Of a DNA stretch of 64,000 nucleotides, positions 16,903-25,511 are shown piece after piece. The notes under the pieces are model-generated. The model was not told the DNA's origin. It saw only the letters and a program-made list of their open reading frames with translations, and ran no database searches. How positions within the stretch are numbered: position 1 is the first letter of the stretch; each line of letters begins with the position of its first letter. Source of the stretch: Pseudomonas graminis (GTDB lineage Bacteria > Pseudomonadota > Gammaproteobacteria > Pseudomonadales > Pseudomonadaceae); NCBI RefSeq assembly GCF_004364335.1, contig NZ_SOCR01000012.1:45816-109815 (forward strand). The letters are read 5' to 3'. The translations under genes were made by a program, and so were the position numbers.

Positions 16903-18354
16903 ATGACCGCGCCATTGCCGAAGGGCTACAGCCACCGCCTGTACAACGAGGATCTGGGTCCCGTGCCGCAGAAGTGGACCTGGTACAACATTTTCGCGTT
17001 CTGGATGAGTGACGTGCACAGCGTGGGCGGCTACGTCTTCGCGGCCAGCCTTTTTGCCCTCGGGCTGGCAAGTTGGCAGGTGCTGATCGCGCTGTTGGTG
17101 GGCATCTGCATCATTCAAGTGATCGCCAACCTGCTGGCGAAGCCGAGTCAGCAGGCGGCGGTGCCGTATCCGGTGATCTGTCGTCTGGCCTTCGGCGTGT
17201 TCGGTGCGAATATTCCTGCGGTGATTCGCGGCCTGATCGCCGTAGCGTGGTACGGGGTGCAGACGTACCTGGCCTCAAGCGCTTTGATCATCGTGGTGCT
17301 GCGCTTCTTCCCACAAATGTCGGTCTACGCAGAGCCGCACTTTGCAGGTTTGTCTTACCTCGGGTGGTTCGGCTTCCTCGCGCTCTGGGTGGTACAGGCT
17401 GCGGTGTTCTGGACCGGGATGGACTCGATCCGGCGCTTCATCGATTGGGCCGGCCCCGTGGTCTACGCCGTGATGTTCATCCTGGCGGGCTGGATTGTCT
17501 GGAAGGCGGGCTGGGCCAATATCAGCTTCACCCTCTCCGAGAAATCCCTGACCGGCTGGGAAGCGTTCTCCCAAGTGATCATGGCCACGGCCCTGGTGGT
17601 GTCCTATTTCTCGGGTCCTACGCTCAACTTTGGCGACTTCAGCCGCTACTGCCGGAGCATGTCCGAGGTCCGGCGCGGCAACTTCTGGGGCCTGCCGATC
17701 AACTTCCTTGCATTCTCTCTGGTCACCGTCGTGATCGTTTCGGGGACATTGCCGGTGTTCGGCGAAATGCTGCATGACCCGATCGCCACCGTGGCGCGCA
17801 TCGACAATGACGTCGCGGTGTTGCTGGGCGCCTTTGCCTTTGTGACCGCGACGATCGGCATCAATATCGTCGCCAACTTCGTGTCGCCGGCGTTCGACTT
17901 CGCCAACGTCGCCCCCAGCAAGATCAGTTGGCGTGCAGGCGGGATGATTGCGGCGGTGGCGTCGATCTTCATCACCCCCTGGAATCTGTTCAACAACCCC
18001 GCCGTCATTCATTACACGCTGGACGTGCTGGCGGCATTCATCGGGCCGTTGTTTGGCATCTTGCTGGTGGACTATTACGTGATCAAAAAGCAGCAGATTG
18101 ACGTCGACGCGCTGTTCAACGATGGACCGACCGGGCGCTACTGGTACACCGGCGGGGTGAACTATACGGCGGTCAAGGCGCTGATCCTGGCGACCGTGGC
18201 GGGGATTGCCATTACCTTCAGCCCGGCATTGCAGCTGATGGCCAACTTTGCATGGTTTACAGGATGTTTCCTGGGCGGCGGGTTGTTCTATCTGCTCGCC
18301 AGACGTCGGCAGGCCCATGAGTGCGCGGTGTTCAAGCCTGCGGTGGCAGGCTGA
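16903..18354 (+). CDS. NCS1-family nucleobase/hydantoin-type cation symporter
   Basis: A 483-residue inner-membrane protein with about twelve hydrophobic spans and the NCS1 family pattern: an N-terminal YNEDLGPVPQKWTWYNIFAFWMSDVHS motif, GLIAVAWYGVQTYLA around residue 115, NFGDFSRYCRS around 245 and TPWNLFNNP around 360. Family members import purines, pyrimidines, hydantoins, allantoin or related compounds with Na+ or H+. ATG 16903 follows AGGGAG. Its vicinity to guanidinobutyrase matches PA1419-PA1422 of P. aeruginosa as I recall it, so a guanidino compound is a possible substrate, but this is inference. Confidence 0.9.
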   Translation: MTAPLPKGYSHRLYNEDLGPVPQKWTWYNIFAFWMSDVHSVGGYVFAASLFALGLASWQVLIALLVGICIIQVIANLLAKPSQQAAVPYPVICRLAFGVFGANIPAVIRGLIAVAWYGVQTYLASSALIIVVLRFFPQMSVYAEPHFAGLSYLGWFGFLALWVVQAAVFWTGMDSIRRFIDWAGPVVYAVMFILAGWIVWKAGWANISFTLSEKSLTGWEAFSQVIMATALVVSYFSGPTLNFGDFSRYCRSMSEVRRGNFWGLPINFLAFSLVTVVIVSGTLPVFGEMLHDPIATVARIDNDVAVLLGAFAFVTATIGINIVANFVSPAFDFANVAPSKISWRAGGMIAAVASIFITPWNLFNNPAVIHYTLDVLAAFIGPLFGILLVDYYVIKKQQIDVDALFNDGPTGRYWYTGGVNYTAVKALILATVAGIAITFSPALQLMANFAWFTGCFLGGGLFYLLARRRQAHECAVFKPAVAG

Positions 18355-18474
18355 CGGTGCTGCCGTTTGTCGCGTGAAGTCTTCGAATGGGCGATTTGCA
18401 GTGTCACAACGTTATGTAAGGCAAAAAATTCCTGCCGCGACACTCGGTAGCAGGCGTAAAGTGCGCCTTAGCAC

Positions 18475-18662
18475 TATGATCTGCTCTAAGCAGTTCGGAC
18501 ATTGGCTGCCGAGTATTTCCCTGAAGGGGGCGTTATATGAACAGCAAATTGCAAGAATGGCTTCACGATGCAGGCGTCGCGCTCGGGTTGATCGAAAAGC
18601 CAAAGCTGCAACCGATTCCCGTGCGTAGCAATGATGATGAGCGTCGTCGTCCACGGCGCTGA
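18475..18662 (+). ncRNA. Candidate SicX-like transcript overlapping the PA1414-like micro-gene
   Basis: A TATGAT box at 18475-18480 could start a short transcript at about 18487 that would contain the micro-gene and end at the strong terminator around 18719. In P. aeruginosa the equivalent locus gives the oxygen-responsive sRNA SicX. The canonical Anr/Fnr palindrome (TTGAT, four bases, ATCAA) was not found upstream, so the transcript and its control are inferred. The recorded end is the stop of the reading frame; the RNA end would be near 18719. Confidence 0.4.
18537..18662 (+). CDS. PA1414-like micro-protein (41 residues)
   Basis: A 41-codon frame from ATG 18537, with GAAGGGGG a suitable distance upstream, encodes a basic peptide starting MNSKLQEWLHDAGVALGLIE and ending in an Arg-rich tail (ERRRPRR). 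I recognise this as the PA1414 family: in P. aeruginosa the locus is strongly induced at low oxygen and produces the SicX sRNA. The synteny with the transporter, guanidinobutyrase and LysR gene supports it. Whether the peptide itself is made is unknown. It is too short for routine gene calling. Confidence 0.7.
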   Translation: MNSKLQEWLHDAGVALGLIEKPKLQPIPVRSNDDERRRPRR

Positions 18663-18682
18663 TTGCCTGGCAAGACGCGTTG

Positions 18683-18719
18683 AAAAGCGGCGCTATCGCC
18701 CGATAGCCCGCTCCGTTTT
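18683..18719 (+). terminator. Intrinsic terminator downstream of the PA1414-like gene
   Basis: A 12-base-pair stem with one bulged C, AGCGGcGCTATCG/CGATAGCCCGCT, is followed by CCGTTTTC. It lies 23 bases after the micro-gene stop. Confidence 0.8.
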
Positions 18720-18785
18720 CCCCGACCGTTCGGTCAACTCTCCAGTTCGCCTCAACTGCTTTTCTGAATCGATCCCGTTTGCGGC

Positions 18786-19076
18786 TCAATGGTGCGTGCT
18801 GCGCTTCTTCTCGACGAGAATCAGGTCAACGAGACCCTGCAACGTCAGCTGGCCGTAGGGTGAATGCGCTGACATCCCTGCAATATCGGCTTTTATCTGA
18901 TTGGGAAGGACGATGCCAAAGTCGCTTTGCAGAATCGAAAAAAACTCTCTGAAGTCGGCTTCATCCAGCTCAAGCGCATTCAGCATCACGTCGTCTTCTT
19001 CCTGAATCAGGGTTTTGTCGACCAGAATCTTCCCGATCGTGTCGATCACATGTTGTCTGACTTCGCTCCGCTTCAT
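18786..19076 (-). CDS. Acyl-carrier-protein-like protein lacking the phosphopantetheine serine
   Basis: A 96-residue acidic, helical protein with the layout of an acyl carrier protein: helix I (VRQHVIDTIGKIL), helix II beginning at the usual DSL position, FGIVLPNQIKADI matching the helix III region, and a last helix LTLQGLVDLILVEK. At the DSL position it reads D38-E39-A40-D41, so the serine that receives 4'-phosphopantetheine is replaced by glutamate. It therefore probably cannot carry an acyl chain in the ordinary way. It is transcribed alone, convergent with the PA1414-like unit; no synthase genes are adjacent. Confidence 0.75.
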   Translation of the reverse strand: MKRSEVRQHVIDTIGKILVDKTLIQEEDDVMLNALELDEADFREFFSILQSDFGIVLPNQIKADIAGMSAHSPYGQLTLQGLVDLILVEKKRSTHH

Positions 19077-19308
19077 GACAGGCCTCTGCTTTGATTCAAG
19101 TGGTAATCACCCCAACATCAAAATACAGAGGGTTGTGGCAGGAATGCCCAATGAACAACCACCCTGAAAAACCTGCGCTGCGGTGCACAACGCCGGCGTT
19201 CTCGGTTAAGGCTAGTCCAAGTTTGCGGGACAGGAATGACAGGCACGTGGAGATTTTTGGTAACGACGGGCCATGGAACAACCGCGCGGTCGATGCAGCC
19301 CACACATT

Positions 19309-19539
19309 GTGGGAACGGCTTTAGCCGGGAAGGCGCCTGGCGTCACACCGCAAATCTGAGGGTGTGCTCACGGTCCTCTTCCCGGCTGAAGCCGGTCCCA
19401 CAAAAAGAGGCGCGTCCGGCCTCGCTGATATATCGCACTTCAATTGTAGGACCGGCTTTAGCCGGGAAGACGTCAGGCGTCACACCGTAATAATGGCGGG
19501 TGCCCGGACGAGCCTCTTCCCGGCTGAAGCCGGTCCCAC
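19309..19539. repeat. Two tandem inverted-repeat elements (second REP family)
   Basis: Two units at 19309-19402 and 19445-19539 each consist of facing palindromic arms (GGCTTTAGCCGGGAAG ... CTTCCCGGCTGAAGCC) with similar inner sequence (GGCGTCACACCG). The core differs from the REP family at the left end of the window. They fill the gap between the ACP-like gene and guanidinobutyrase; no gene is supported from 19077 to 19565. Confidence 0.88.
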
Positions 19540-19565
19540 TAAAAGCAATGCATCCAGCCCCGCTG

Positions 19566-20516
19566 TCAGCGGTGCGCCACGCCTGGCAGCACGCAGAGCA
19601 TTTCGTAAAGCAGGTTGGCGCCCAGCAAGGAGGTGTTGCCGGTGGTGTCGTAGGGCGGCGAGACCTCGACCAGGTCGCAGCCGATCAAATCCAGCCCCTG
19701 GCACCCGCGAATGATCTCGATCGCCTGGATCGTCGTCAGCCCGCCGATCTCCGGTGTGCCAGTGCCCGGCGCCCAGGCCGGGTCGATGCCGTCGATGTCG
19801 AAACTCAGGTACACCGGACCGCCGCCCACCTTCTCGCGCACTTCGGCCATCAGGGGCGCCAGCGACTTGTGCCAGCATTCCTCGGCCTGGACCACGCGGA
19901 AGCCCTGCTTGCGGCTCCAGTTGAAATCTTCGGCGGTATAGCCTTGGGCTCGCAAACCGATCTGAACCACTCGATCACAATCCAGCAGGCCTTCCTCCAC
20001 CGCCCGGCGGAACGTGGTGCCATGGGCAATCTTCTCGCCAAACATGTGATCGTTGACGTCTGCATGGGCGTCGATGTGCACCAACCCGACCTTGCCGTGC
20101 TTCTTCTTCATGGCGCGGAGGATCGGCAGCGTAATGGTGTGATCGCCGCCGAGGGTCAGGGGGATGATGCCGTGTTCAAGAAAACCGTCGTAGGCCTCTT
20201 CGATGATGCGCACGGCATCCAGCAGATTGAACGTGTTGATGGCCACGTCACCGATGTCCGCCACTGACAGCGAATCAAAAGGGGCGGCGCCGGTGGCCAT
20301 GTTGTAGGGGCGAATCATCACGGATTCGGCGCGGATTTCCCGCGGGCCGAAACGGGTCCCTGCGCGCAGGGACGTGCCGATGTCCAGCGGCACGCCGACG
20401 AAGGCCGCATCGAGACCTGCCGCGGTTTGCAGGTGCGGCAAGCGCATCATGGTAGCGATGCCGGCGAAGCGCGGCATTTCGTTGCCGCCCAGTGGTTGAT
20501 GGAAAATCTTGTCCAC
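19566..20516 (-). CDS. gbuA: Guanidinobutyrase (ureohydrolase family)
   Basis: A 316-residue manganese ureohydrolase that by family and context hydrolyses 4-guanidinobutyrate to 4-aminobutyrate and urea, part of arginine/agmatine-type catabolism. The binuclear metal motifs are all present: GGDH at 123-126, HIDAHADVND at 147-156 and SFDIDGIDPAWAPG at 238-251. It is divergent from a LysR gene, the arrangement of gbuA/gbuR in P. aeruginosa, and is close to its 319-residue length. Agmatinase (speB) or guanidinopropionase is the alternative; the divergent regulator favours gbuA. Confidence 0.88.
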   Translation of the reverse strand: MDKIFHQPLGGNEMPRFAGIATMMRLPHLQTAAGLDAAFVGVPLDIGTSLRAGTRFGPREIRAESVMIRPYNMATGAAPFDSLSVADIGDVAINTFNLLDAVRIIEEAYDGFLEHGIIPLTLGGDHTITLPILRAMKKKHGKVGLVHIDAHADVNDHMFGEKIAHGTTFRRAVEEGLLDCDRVVQIGLRAQGYTAEDFNWSRKQGFRVVQAEECWHKSLAPLMAEVREKVGGGPVYLSFDIDGIDPAWAPGTGTPEIGGLTTIQAIEIIRGCQGLDLIGCDLVEVSPPYDTTGNTSLLGANLLYEMLCVLPGVAHR

Positions 20517-20618
20517 GGGAATGCCTCATCGGTGGTGATCAAAAAGGAGCGGAAGCGGGCTTCCGACGTGGCCCCGATTCTGTTGACCGGGCCCGCCGCG
20601 AACAATCGGCCACGCGAA

Positions 20619-20646
20619 ATACTTAGTTCAGATATTCCTGAAGTAT
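20619..20646. promoter_or_regulatory. Palindromic candidate GbuR operator
   Basis: The gbuA-gbuR intergenic region contains two overlapping dyads: ATACTT/AAGTAT (20619-20624 and 20641-20646) and TTCAG/CTGAA (20627-20631 and 20638-20642). They lie 38 bases before gbuR and about 100 before gbuA, where a LysR-type regulator would bind. Confidence 0.45.
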
Positions 20647-20683
20647 CGGGTAAGCTGCGCGGAAAACCCCTCCTGGAAACCCC

Positions 20684-21577
20684 ATGCCCAGCGCGCTCCC
20701 CGATCTCAAATTGCTGCGCATTTTCGCCTGCGTGGTGCGCCATCAGGGCTTTGCCAGCGCTCAGCAAGAACTCAATCTGTCGACCTCGGCAATCAGCACC
20801 TACATGAGCCAGCTCGAAGCCGCGTTGGGCATCGTGCTCTGTCATCGCGGACGCGGCGGGTTCAGCCTGACCAGCAAGGGCGAGCTGTTTCATCAGGAAA
20901 CCCTGCGCCTGCTGGGCGAACTGGAAGGCTTCGAACTTTACGCCGCTGCGCTCAAGGGCGAGCTGCGCGGCACGCTCAATCTCGGGGTGCTGGACTCGAC
21001 GGTCAGTGACCGCGCGTTGCCATTTGCGGAAGTCATCGGCGCCTACAGTGCAGAGCATCCGGCCGTGCATTTGCATCTCGCCGTGATGAGCCCCTACGAA
21101 TTGCAGCTGGGCGTGCTGGACAACCGGCTGGACCTGGCGATCGGATCATTCTCCACCCGCATGAACGGCCTGCTCTATCAGCCGCTTTACCGCGAACAGC
21201 ATTGGCTGTACTGCAGCAACCGCCACGCGCTGTATGCCGAACGGCGCATTCCCGAACCGGTCATCACCCAACAACGCATGGTCGGACGCGGCTATTGGAG
21301 CCAGGCCGAACTCGCCCGCCACGGCTTCAAGCACAGCGCCGCGACCGTCGAGAGTATGGAAGCGCAGCTGATCCTGGTGCTGTCCGGCGCCTACATCGGT
21401 TACCTGCCCGAGCACTACGCGCAGTCGTGGGTGGATTCCGGGCACCTGCGGGTATTGCTCCCGGCAACCTTTGGCTATCAGGCACCGTTTTCGATGATTC
21501 TGCGTCGCGGGCGCAGCCGTGAGCCGTTGATTCAGACCTTTCGCGATCTGCTGAAAGCGCAGCTCAATCCACTGTAG
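20684..21577 (+). CDS. gbuR: LysR-type regulator of guanidinobutyrate use
   Basis: A 297-residue LysR-family regulator with an N-terminal winged helix-turn-helix (about residues 6-65: LKLLRIFACVVRHQGFASAQQELNLS, followed by AISTYMSQLE) and a periplasmic-binding-like effector domain (about 90-290). Divergent placement from gbuA argues that it is GbuR, which activates gbuA in response to 4-guanidinobutyrate in P. aeruginosa. It is followed after ten bases by tapT, so the two may share a message. The specific inducer is inferred. Confidence 0.82.
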   Translation: MPSALPDLKLLRIFACVVRHQGFASAQQELNLSTSAISTYMSQLEAALGIVLCHRGRGGFSLTSKGELFHQETLRLLGELEGFELYAAALKGELRGTLNLGVLDSTVSDRALPFAEVIGAYSAEHPAVHLHLAVMSPYELQLGVLDNRLDLAIGSFSTRMNGLLYQPLYREQHWLYCSNRHALYAERRIPEPVITQQRMVGRGYWSQAELARHGFKHSAATVESMEAQLILVLSGAYIGYLPEHYAQSWVDSGHLRVLLPATFGYQAPFSMILRRGRSREPLIQTFRDLLKAQLNPL

Positions 21578-21587
21578 GAAACCGACG

Positions 21588-22178
21588 ATGCCCCGTGCCC
21601 GCTGCGAACGCTGCCTGCGTCCGAACGATCACTGCCTGTGTGCGCTGATTCCCTCTCTGGACAGCCGGACGCGCGTGTTGATCCTGCAGCATCCCAGCGA
21701 AGTCAATCACGCGCTCAACACGGCGCGCCTCGCAGCCCTTGGCTTGAAGAATGCGGAGTTGCAGAGAGGGGAGGTGTTCGAGGATCTGGCGCAGTGGCTG
21801 AGCCGGCCCGGTTACCGAGCGTGTTTGCTGTTCCCGGGGGAGGAGGCCGTCGCGCTGATAGCCAGCAGTGCCGACGACATGCCTTTGCTGCTCGTCGTAC
21901 CCGATGGCACCTGGCGCAAGGCGCGCAAGTTGCTGCACCTCAATCCCTTGTTGGCGGCGTTGCCCAGGGTCGTGCTGAGGAACGCGCCGCCGTCACGCTA
22001 TCGGCTGCGCAAGGCGCCGGGTCCTGACGCATTGTCGACGCTTGAGGCGATCGTCCACGGGCTGCAAACGCTGGAGCCGGCCAAGTCATTCGAAGATTTG
22101 TTGCGTCCGTTCGATGCGCTGATCGACGGACAGATCGCAGCAATGGGCGAGGAAACCTTTCGCCGCAATCATTCGTAA
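21588..22178 (+). CDS. tapT: tRNA-uridine aminocarboxypropyltransferase (DTW domain)
   Basis: A 196-residue DTW-domain protein with the N-terminal cysteine cluster Cys6, Cys9, Cys16 and Cys18 and the name-giving DGTW at residues 106-109 in VVPDGTWRKARKLL. E. coli TapT (YfiP) makes acp3U at position 47 of tRNA from S-adenosylmethionine. It starts ten bases after gbuR and is convergent with the next small gene. The DTW family has more than one tRNA target group, so the exact tRNA set is not certain. Confidence 0.85.
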   Translation: MPRARCERCLRPNDHCLCALIPSLDSRTRVLILQHPSEVNHALNTARLAALGLKNAELQRGEVFEDLAQWLSRPGYRACLLFPGEEAVALIASSADDMPLLLVVPDGTWRKARKLLHLNPLLAALPRVVLRNAPPSRYRLRKAPGPDALSTLEAIVHGLQTLEPAKSFEDLLRPFDALIDGQIAAMGEETFRRNHS

Positions 22179-22189
22179 CGGCGGTTCAA

Positions 22190-22411
22190 TCAGCCGTTGA
22201 GCGAGGTGGGCATGCCTGGCTGATATGCGCTGGCTGCCTGCATGCGACGGATGTAAGCCTCGGTTTCCCGGGCGGCGTCTTCCTTGCTCACGAAAGGACC
22301 TTCGAGGGTGTTTTCCCGCGTACTGAAAAAATACAGTCCATTAACACGGGAAACGCGGTCGCAGCGAAATCGCACGGTGGGGGCTGGATCTTGTTCACGC
22401 TTGCTTAACAT
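22190..22411 (-). CDS. Small conserved protein, DUF6316-like
   Basis: A 73-residue protein starting at ATG 22411 (MLSKREQDP) with GAGAAGG just upstream; a longer frame from 22465 lacks such support. The RCDRVSRVNGLYFFSTRENTL stretch followed by EGPF and a helix with AARETEAYIRRMQ matches what I recall of DUF6316, a Pseudomonas-wide small protein of unknown role. It converges on tapT with an 11-base gap. Confidence 0.65.
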   Translation of the reverse strand: MLSKREQDPAPTVRFRCDRVSRVNGLYFFSTRENTLEGPFVSKEDAARETEAYIRRMQAASAYQPGMPTSLNG

Positions 22412-22699
22412 GGCCTTCTCCGGGCTCTGGGTCAGTACGCTGGGCATATCAATGGCAGTGAACATCGGCAGCGGTGAAGAAAATCTTCCGCTGTAAAAGC
22501 AGATACGTCCTGCTGGCCGACTGACACTTTAAGCCGAATGGCATGGCTGGCCGAAGAGGCAACAAGCCTGCTGTCGCTAAGTTACAGCGTTTGAAGGCAG
22601 TGTTTCACAAGCGTTCCATTAATTTATGCCCAGGCAGGGCGTTGCCGCGCCAGATTCCTGGCGACGGCCCCGTTAATCCATGCGCATAGACGTTTTGGC

Positions 22700-23314
22700 T
22701 TAGCGCTTGCCCAGCGCCTCGGCCTGGCGGATCCACTGTTGACGCTGCTCCTCGGTGGAGGTGCGCACTGGCGAAAACTCCGTCAGCCGTGTGGTCTTGA
22801 TCCCACAGAATTCGAGGATCGTTCTCACCATCTGCCGATGGGCCGGGGCTTTGAAAACCCAGCGGAAATAGCGCGAAGGCGTGTCCATAGTCACCAGCAA
22901 TTCTGCTGTCCGGCCCTTCAGCAGCTCATTGGAAGGGTGATGCCTGCCATGGGCCTTGAAAGCAAAACCGGGCATGAACACCCGGTCGAAGAATCCGCCG
23001 AGCAGGCTCGGCAAACCGCCCCACCAGACGGGATACACAAACACCAGATGCTGCGCCCAGTGCACCTCGCGCTGGGCTTCAAGCAGATCGTGCTCTAGCG
23101 TCTGGGCGGACTCATAGCCACCGCGCAGCACCGGGTCGAAGTCCATTTCATCAAGCTTGAGCACCCGCACCACATGACCTTTGCTGCGCGCGCCCTGGGC
23201 ATACGCCTCGCCCAGCGCGTGGCCGAGGCTGATGGTTTTCGGCGTGCCGATGATCATCAGGATGCGTTTGCCGTAGCCTTCCAGTGGCGTGGCGCCGCTG
23301 ATGGGGTCAGCCAT
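22700..23314 (-). CDS. Flavodoxin-fold NAD(P)H quinone oxidoreductase
   Basis: A 204-residue protein of the NAD(P)H dehydrogenase (quinone)/Kef ancillary fold. Visible features are the first strand KRILMIIGTPK, the VYPVWWGGLPSLLGGFFDRVFMPGFAF segment that forms the FMN and quinone site, and ELLKGRTAELLVTMDTP. It overlaps the 3' end of fumC by eight bases in the same direction, so the two form an operon. The physiological substrate is unknown; quinone or nitro-compound detoxification is usual for the family. Confidence 0.87.
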   Translation of the reverse strand: MADPISGATPLEGYGKRILMIIGTPKTISLGHALGEAYAQGARSKGHVVRVLKLDEMDFDPVLRGGYESAQTLEHDLLEAQREVHWAQHLVFVYPVWWGGLPSLLGGFFDRVFMPGFAFKAHGRHHPSNELLKGRTAELLVTMDTPSRYFRWVFKAPAHRQMVRTILEFCGIKTTRLTEFSPVRTSTEEQRQQWIRQAEALGKR

Positions 23315-24701
23315 TGCTGCCGGCCTCGAGCATTTTTTCCGGGCGCACCCAGGCGTCGAACTCGGCGTCGGTGAGGAAGCCCAGTTGCAGCGCCGCTTCG
23401 CGCAGGGTCAGGCCTTCGCTGTAGGCTTTCTTGGCGATCTGCGCGGACTTGTCGTAGCCGATGTGCGGGTTCAGCGCGGTCACCAGCATCAAGCCGCGTT
23501 CCAGATGCTCGGCCATCTTGGCAGCATCCGGTTCCATGCCGGCGATGCAGTGCTCGTTGAAGTTGCGGCAGCCATCGCCCAGCAAGCGGATCGATTGCAG
23601 CAGGTTGTGGATGATCACCGGCTTGAACACGTTCAGTTGCAGGTGGCCCTGACTGGCGGCGAAGGTGATCGTGGTGTCGTTACCCATGACCTGACACGCC
23701 AGCATCGACAGCGCCTCGCACTGGGTCGGGTTGACCTTGCCCGGCATGATCGAGCTGCCCGGTTCGTTGGCCGGCAGCTTCACTTCAGCCAGGCCCGCGC
23801 GAGGGCCGGAACCCAGCAGGCGCAGGTCGTTGGCGATTTTCATCAGGGTCACGGCCAGGGTCTTCAGTGCGCCGGACAGCGCGGTCAGCGGCTCATGCCC
23901 GGCCAGCGCGGCAAACTTGTTCGGCGCGGTGACGAAGGGCAGGCCGGACAGCGCAGCCAGTTCGGCGGCAACCGCTTCGGCGAATCCATGGGGCGAGTTC
24001 AGACCGGTGCCGACGGCGGTGCCGCCCTGGGCCAGCTCGCACACGGCAGGCAATGCGGCGCGGATGCTTTTTTCGGCGTAATCGAGCTGAGCGACGTAGG
24101 CCGAGAGCTCCTGGCCGAAGGTGATCGGCGTAGCGTCCATCATGTGCGTGCGGCCGGTTTTCACCAGCTTCATGTGCCGTGAGGACTGCTCGGACAGACC
24201 GCTGGACAGTTCGGCAATTGCTGGCAGCAGTTGCTCTTTCACCGCTTGCACGGCCGCAATGTGCATCGCGGTGGGGAAGCAGTCGTTGGAGCTTTGCGAG
24301 CGATTGACGTGATCGTTCGGGTGAACCGGCGATTTGCCGCCGCGAACTCCGCCGGCCAGTTCGTTGGCACGGCCGGCGATGACTTCATTGACGTTCATGT
24401 TGCTTTGGGTGCCGCTGCCGGTTTGCCAGACCACCAGGGGAAACTGGTCGTCGAGCTGGCCCTGAAGCACTTCGTCGGCGGACTGCTCGATCAGGTTGGC
24501 AATGTCGGCCGGCAGGTCGCCGTTGCGGTTGTTGACCCGGGCGGCGGCTTTCTTGATCAGTGCCAGCGCGTGCAGCACCGGCAGGGGCATGCGCTCCTCG
24601 CCAATGGCGAAATTAATCAGAGAGCGTTGCGTCTGCGCCCCCCAGTAAGCGTCTTCGGGGACTTCGATCGGACCTATGCTGTCGGTTTCGGTACGGCTCA
24701 C
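23307..24701 (-). CDS. fumC: Class II fumarate hydratase
   Basis: A 464-residue iron-independent fumarase of the aspartase/fumarase superfamily, which hydrates fumarate to malate in the TCA cycle. It has the start EVPEDAYWGAQTQRS, TGSGTQSNMNVNEV (about 107-120), GRTHMMDATPITFGQE (about 182-197) and the catalytic lid GSSIMPGKVNP (about 313-323). FumC isoforms in Pseudomonas often replace iron enzymes under iron limitation or oxidative stress; no Fur box was identified here. It is upstream of, and overlaps, the quinone reductase gene. Confidence 0.95.
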   Translation of the reverse strand: MSRTETDSIGPIEVPEDAYWGAQTQRSLINFAIGEERMPLPVLHALALIKKAAARVNNRNGDLPADIANLIEQSADEVLQGQLDDQFPLVVWQTGSGTQSNMNVNEVIAGRANELAGGVRGGKSPVHPNDHVNRSQSSNDCFPTAMHIAAVQAVKEQLLPAIAELSSGLSEQSSRHMKLVKTGRTHMMDATPITFGQELSAYVAQLDYAEKSIRAALPAVCELAQGGTAVGTGLNSPHGFAEAVAAELAALSGLPFVTAPNKFAALAGHEPLTALSGALKTLAVTLMKIANDLRLLGSGPRAGLAEVKLPANEPGSSIMPGKVNPTQCEALSMLACQVMGNDTTITFAASQGHLQLNVFKPVIIHNLLQSIRLLGDGCRNFNEHCIAGMEPDAAKMAEHLERGLMLVTALNPHIGYDKSAQIAKKAYSEGLTLREAALQLGFLTDAEFDAWVRPEKMLEAGSNG

Positions 24702-24962
24702 TGGACTCTCTCCTTAAGATCGATTTGCGCAGTTTAGTAACCGGGAAGCCGGAGGGGTTCCCGGTGGCTGCTGTGCGGTCGGAACAGGTGCGGACAGTGT
24801 GCGACAAAAGACCCGGGCCGGTCGCCCTAAACCTGCGTATGGGCGAGTCCGTTAGGTCCTCGGGATAACCGCTCGTAGGTTCAGGGGTTGAGGGAAATGC
24901 GCAAAGCGGGGCAGAATGGCCGGCCTTGGGGTTCTGCCTCGCTTGCTAGATAAGGAAACTCG

Positions 24963-25499
24963 ATGACCCGTCTTCGTGCCATTTGTGCTGCGGTTGCTCT
25001 GGTATGTGCCAGCGGCCAGGTTCTTGCCGATACCGCCAGCCATGAAGCCAGTGCTGTAGCGTTCCTCAAACTGGCTCACGCCGATCAACTGGGTGCGCCG
25101 GTTTACATGCAAGTCCAGCAGATGTTCGCTCAGCGTTTCGCTGAAACCAAAGCACCTGCGTCCAAGCAAGCCACCCTCGAAACCTATCAGGGCAAGGCCA
25201 ACGCCGCGCTGGATCAGGTGATCAGCTGGCCAAAACTGCAGCCTGACATGGTCAAGCTGTACACCTCCAACTTCACCGAAAGCGAGCTGAAAGACCTGGT
25301 TGCCTTCTACCAGTCGCCACTGGGCCAGAAAGTCCAGGCCAAAATGCCGCAGATCAGCCAGCAGTCGTTCCAGCTGACCCAGAGCAAACTGGAAAGCGCG
25401 GTGCCTGTGGTCAACAAGCTGCTCGCCGACATGACCAAGGAACTGACCCCGGCCGGCGCCAAGCCTGCTGCACCGGCCGCTCCCGCCAAGAAGCCATAA
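24963..25499 (+). CDS. DUF2059 domain exported protein
   Basis: A 178-residue protein with a clear signal peptide (MTRLRAICAAVALVCASGQVLA, cleavage near residue 22), a DUF2059 domain including TESELKDLVAFYQSPLGQKV (about 103-122), and an Ala/Pro/Lys-rich tail. It is probably periplasmic, function unknown. It starts four codons after a GGAAACTCG leader and is followed after 12 bases by bolA, suggesting co-transcription. Confidence 0.88.
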   Translation: MTRLRAICAAVALVCASGQVLADTASHEASAVAFLKLAHADQLGAPVYMQVQQMFAQRFAETKAPASKQATLETYQGKANAALDQVISWPKLQPDMVKLYTSNFTESELKDLVAFYQSPLGQKVQAKMPQISQQSFQLTQSKLESAVPVVNKLLADMTKELTPAGAKPAAPAAPAKKP

Positions 25500-25511
25500 G
25501 CGAAGCCTGAC

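Noticed and set aside
18360..18536. Anr/Fnr box upstream of the PA1414-like gene
   Set aside because: The closest match (TTGCA-N4-CACAA near 18397-18410) departs too far from TTGAT-N4-ATCAA to be called.
19091..19324. 77-codon plus-strand frame next to the ACP-like gene
   Set aside because: Runs into REP-type repeats and lacks a start context; no protein character.
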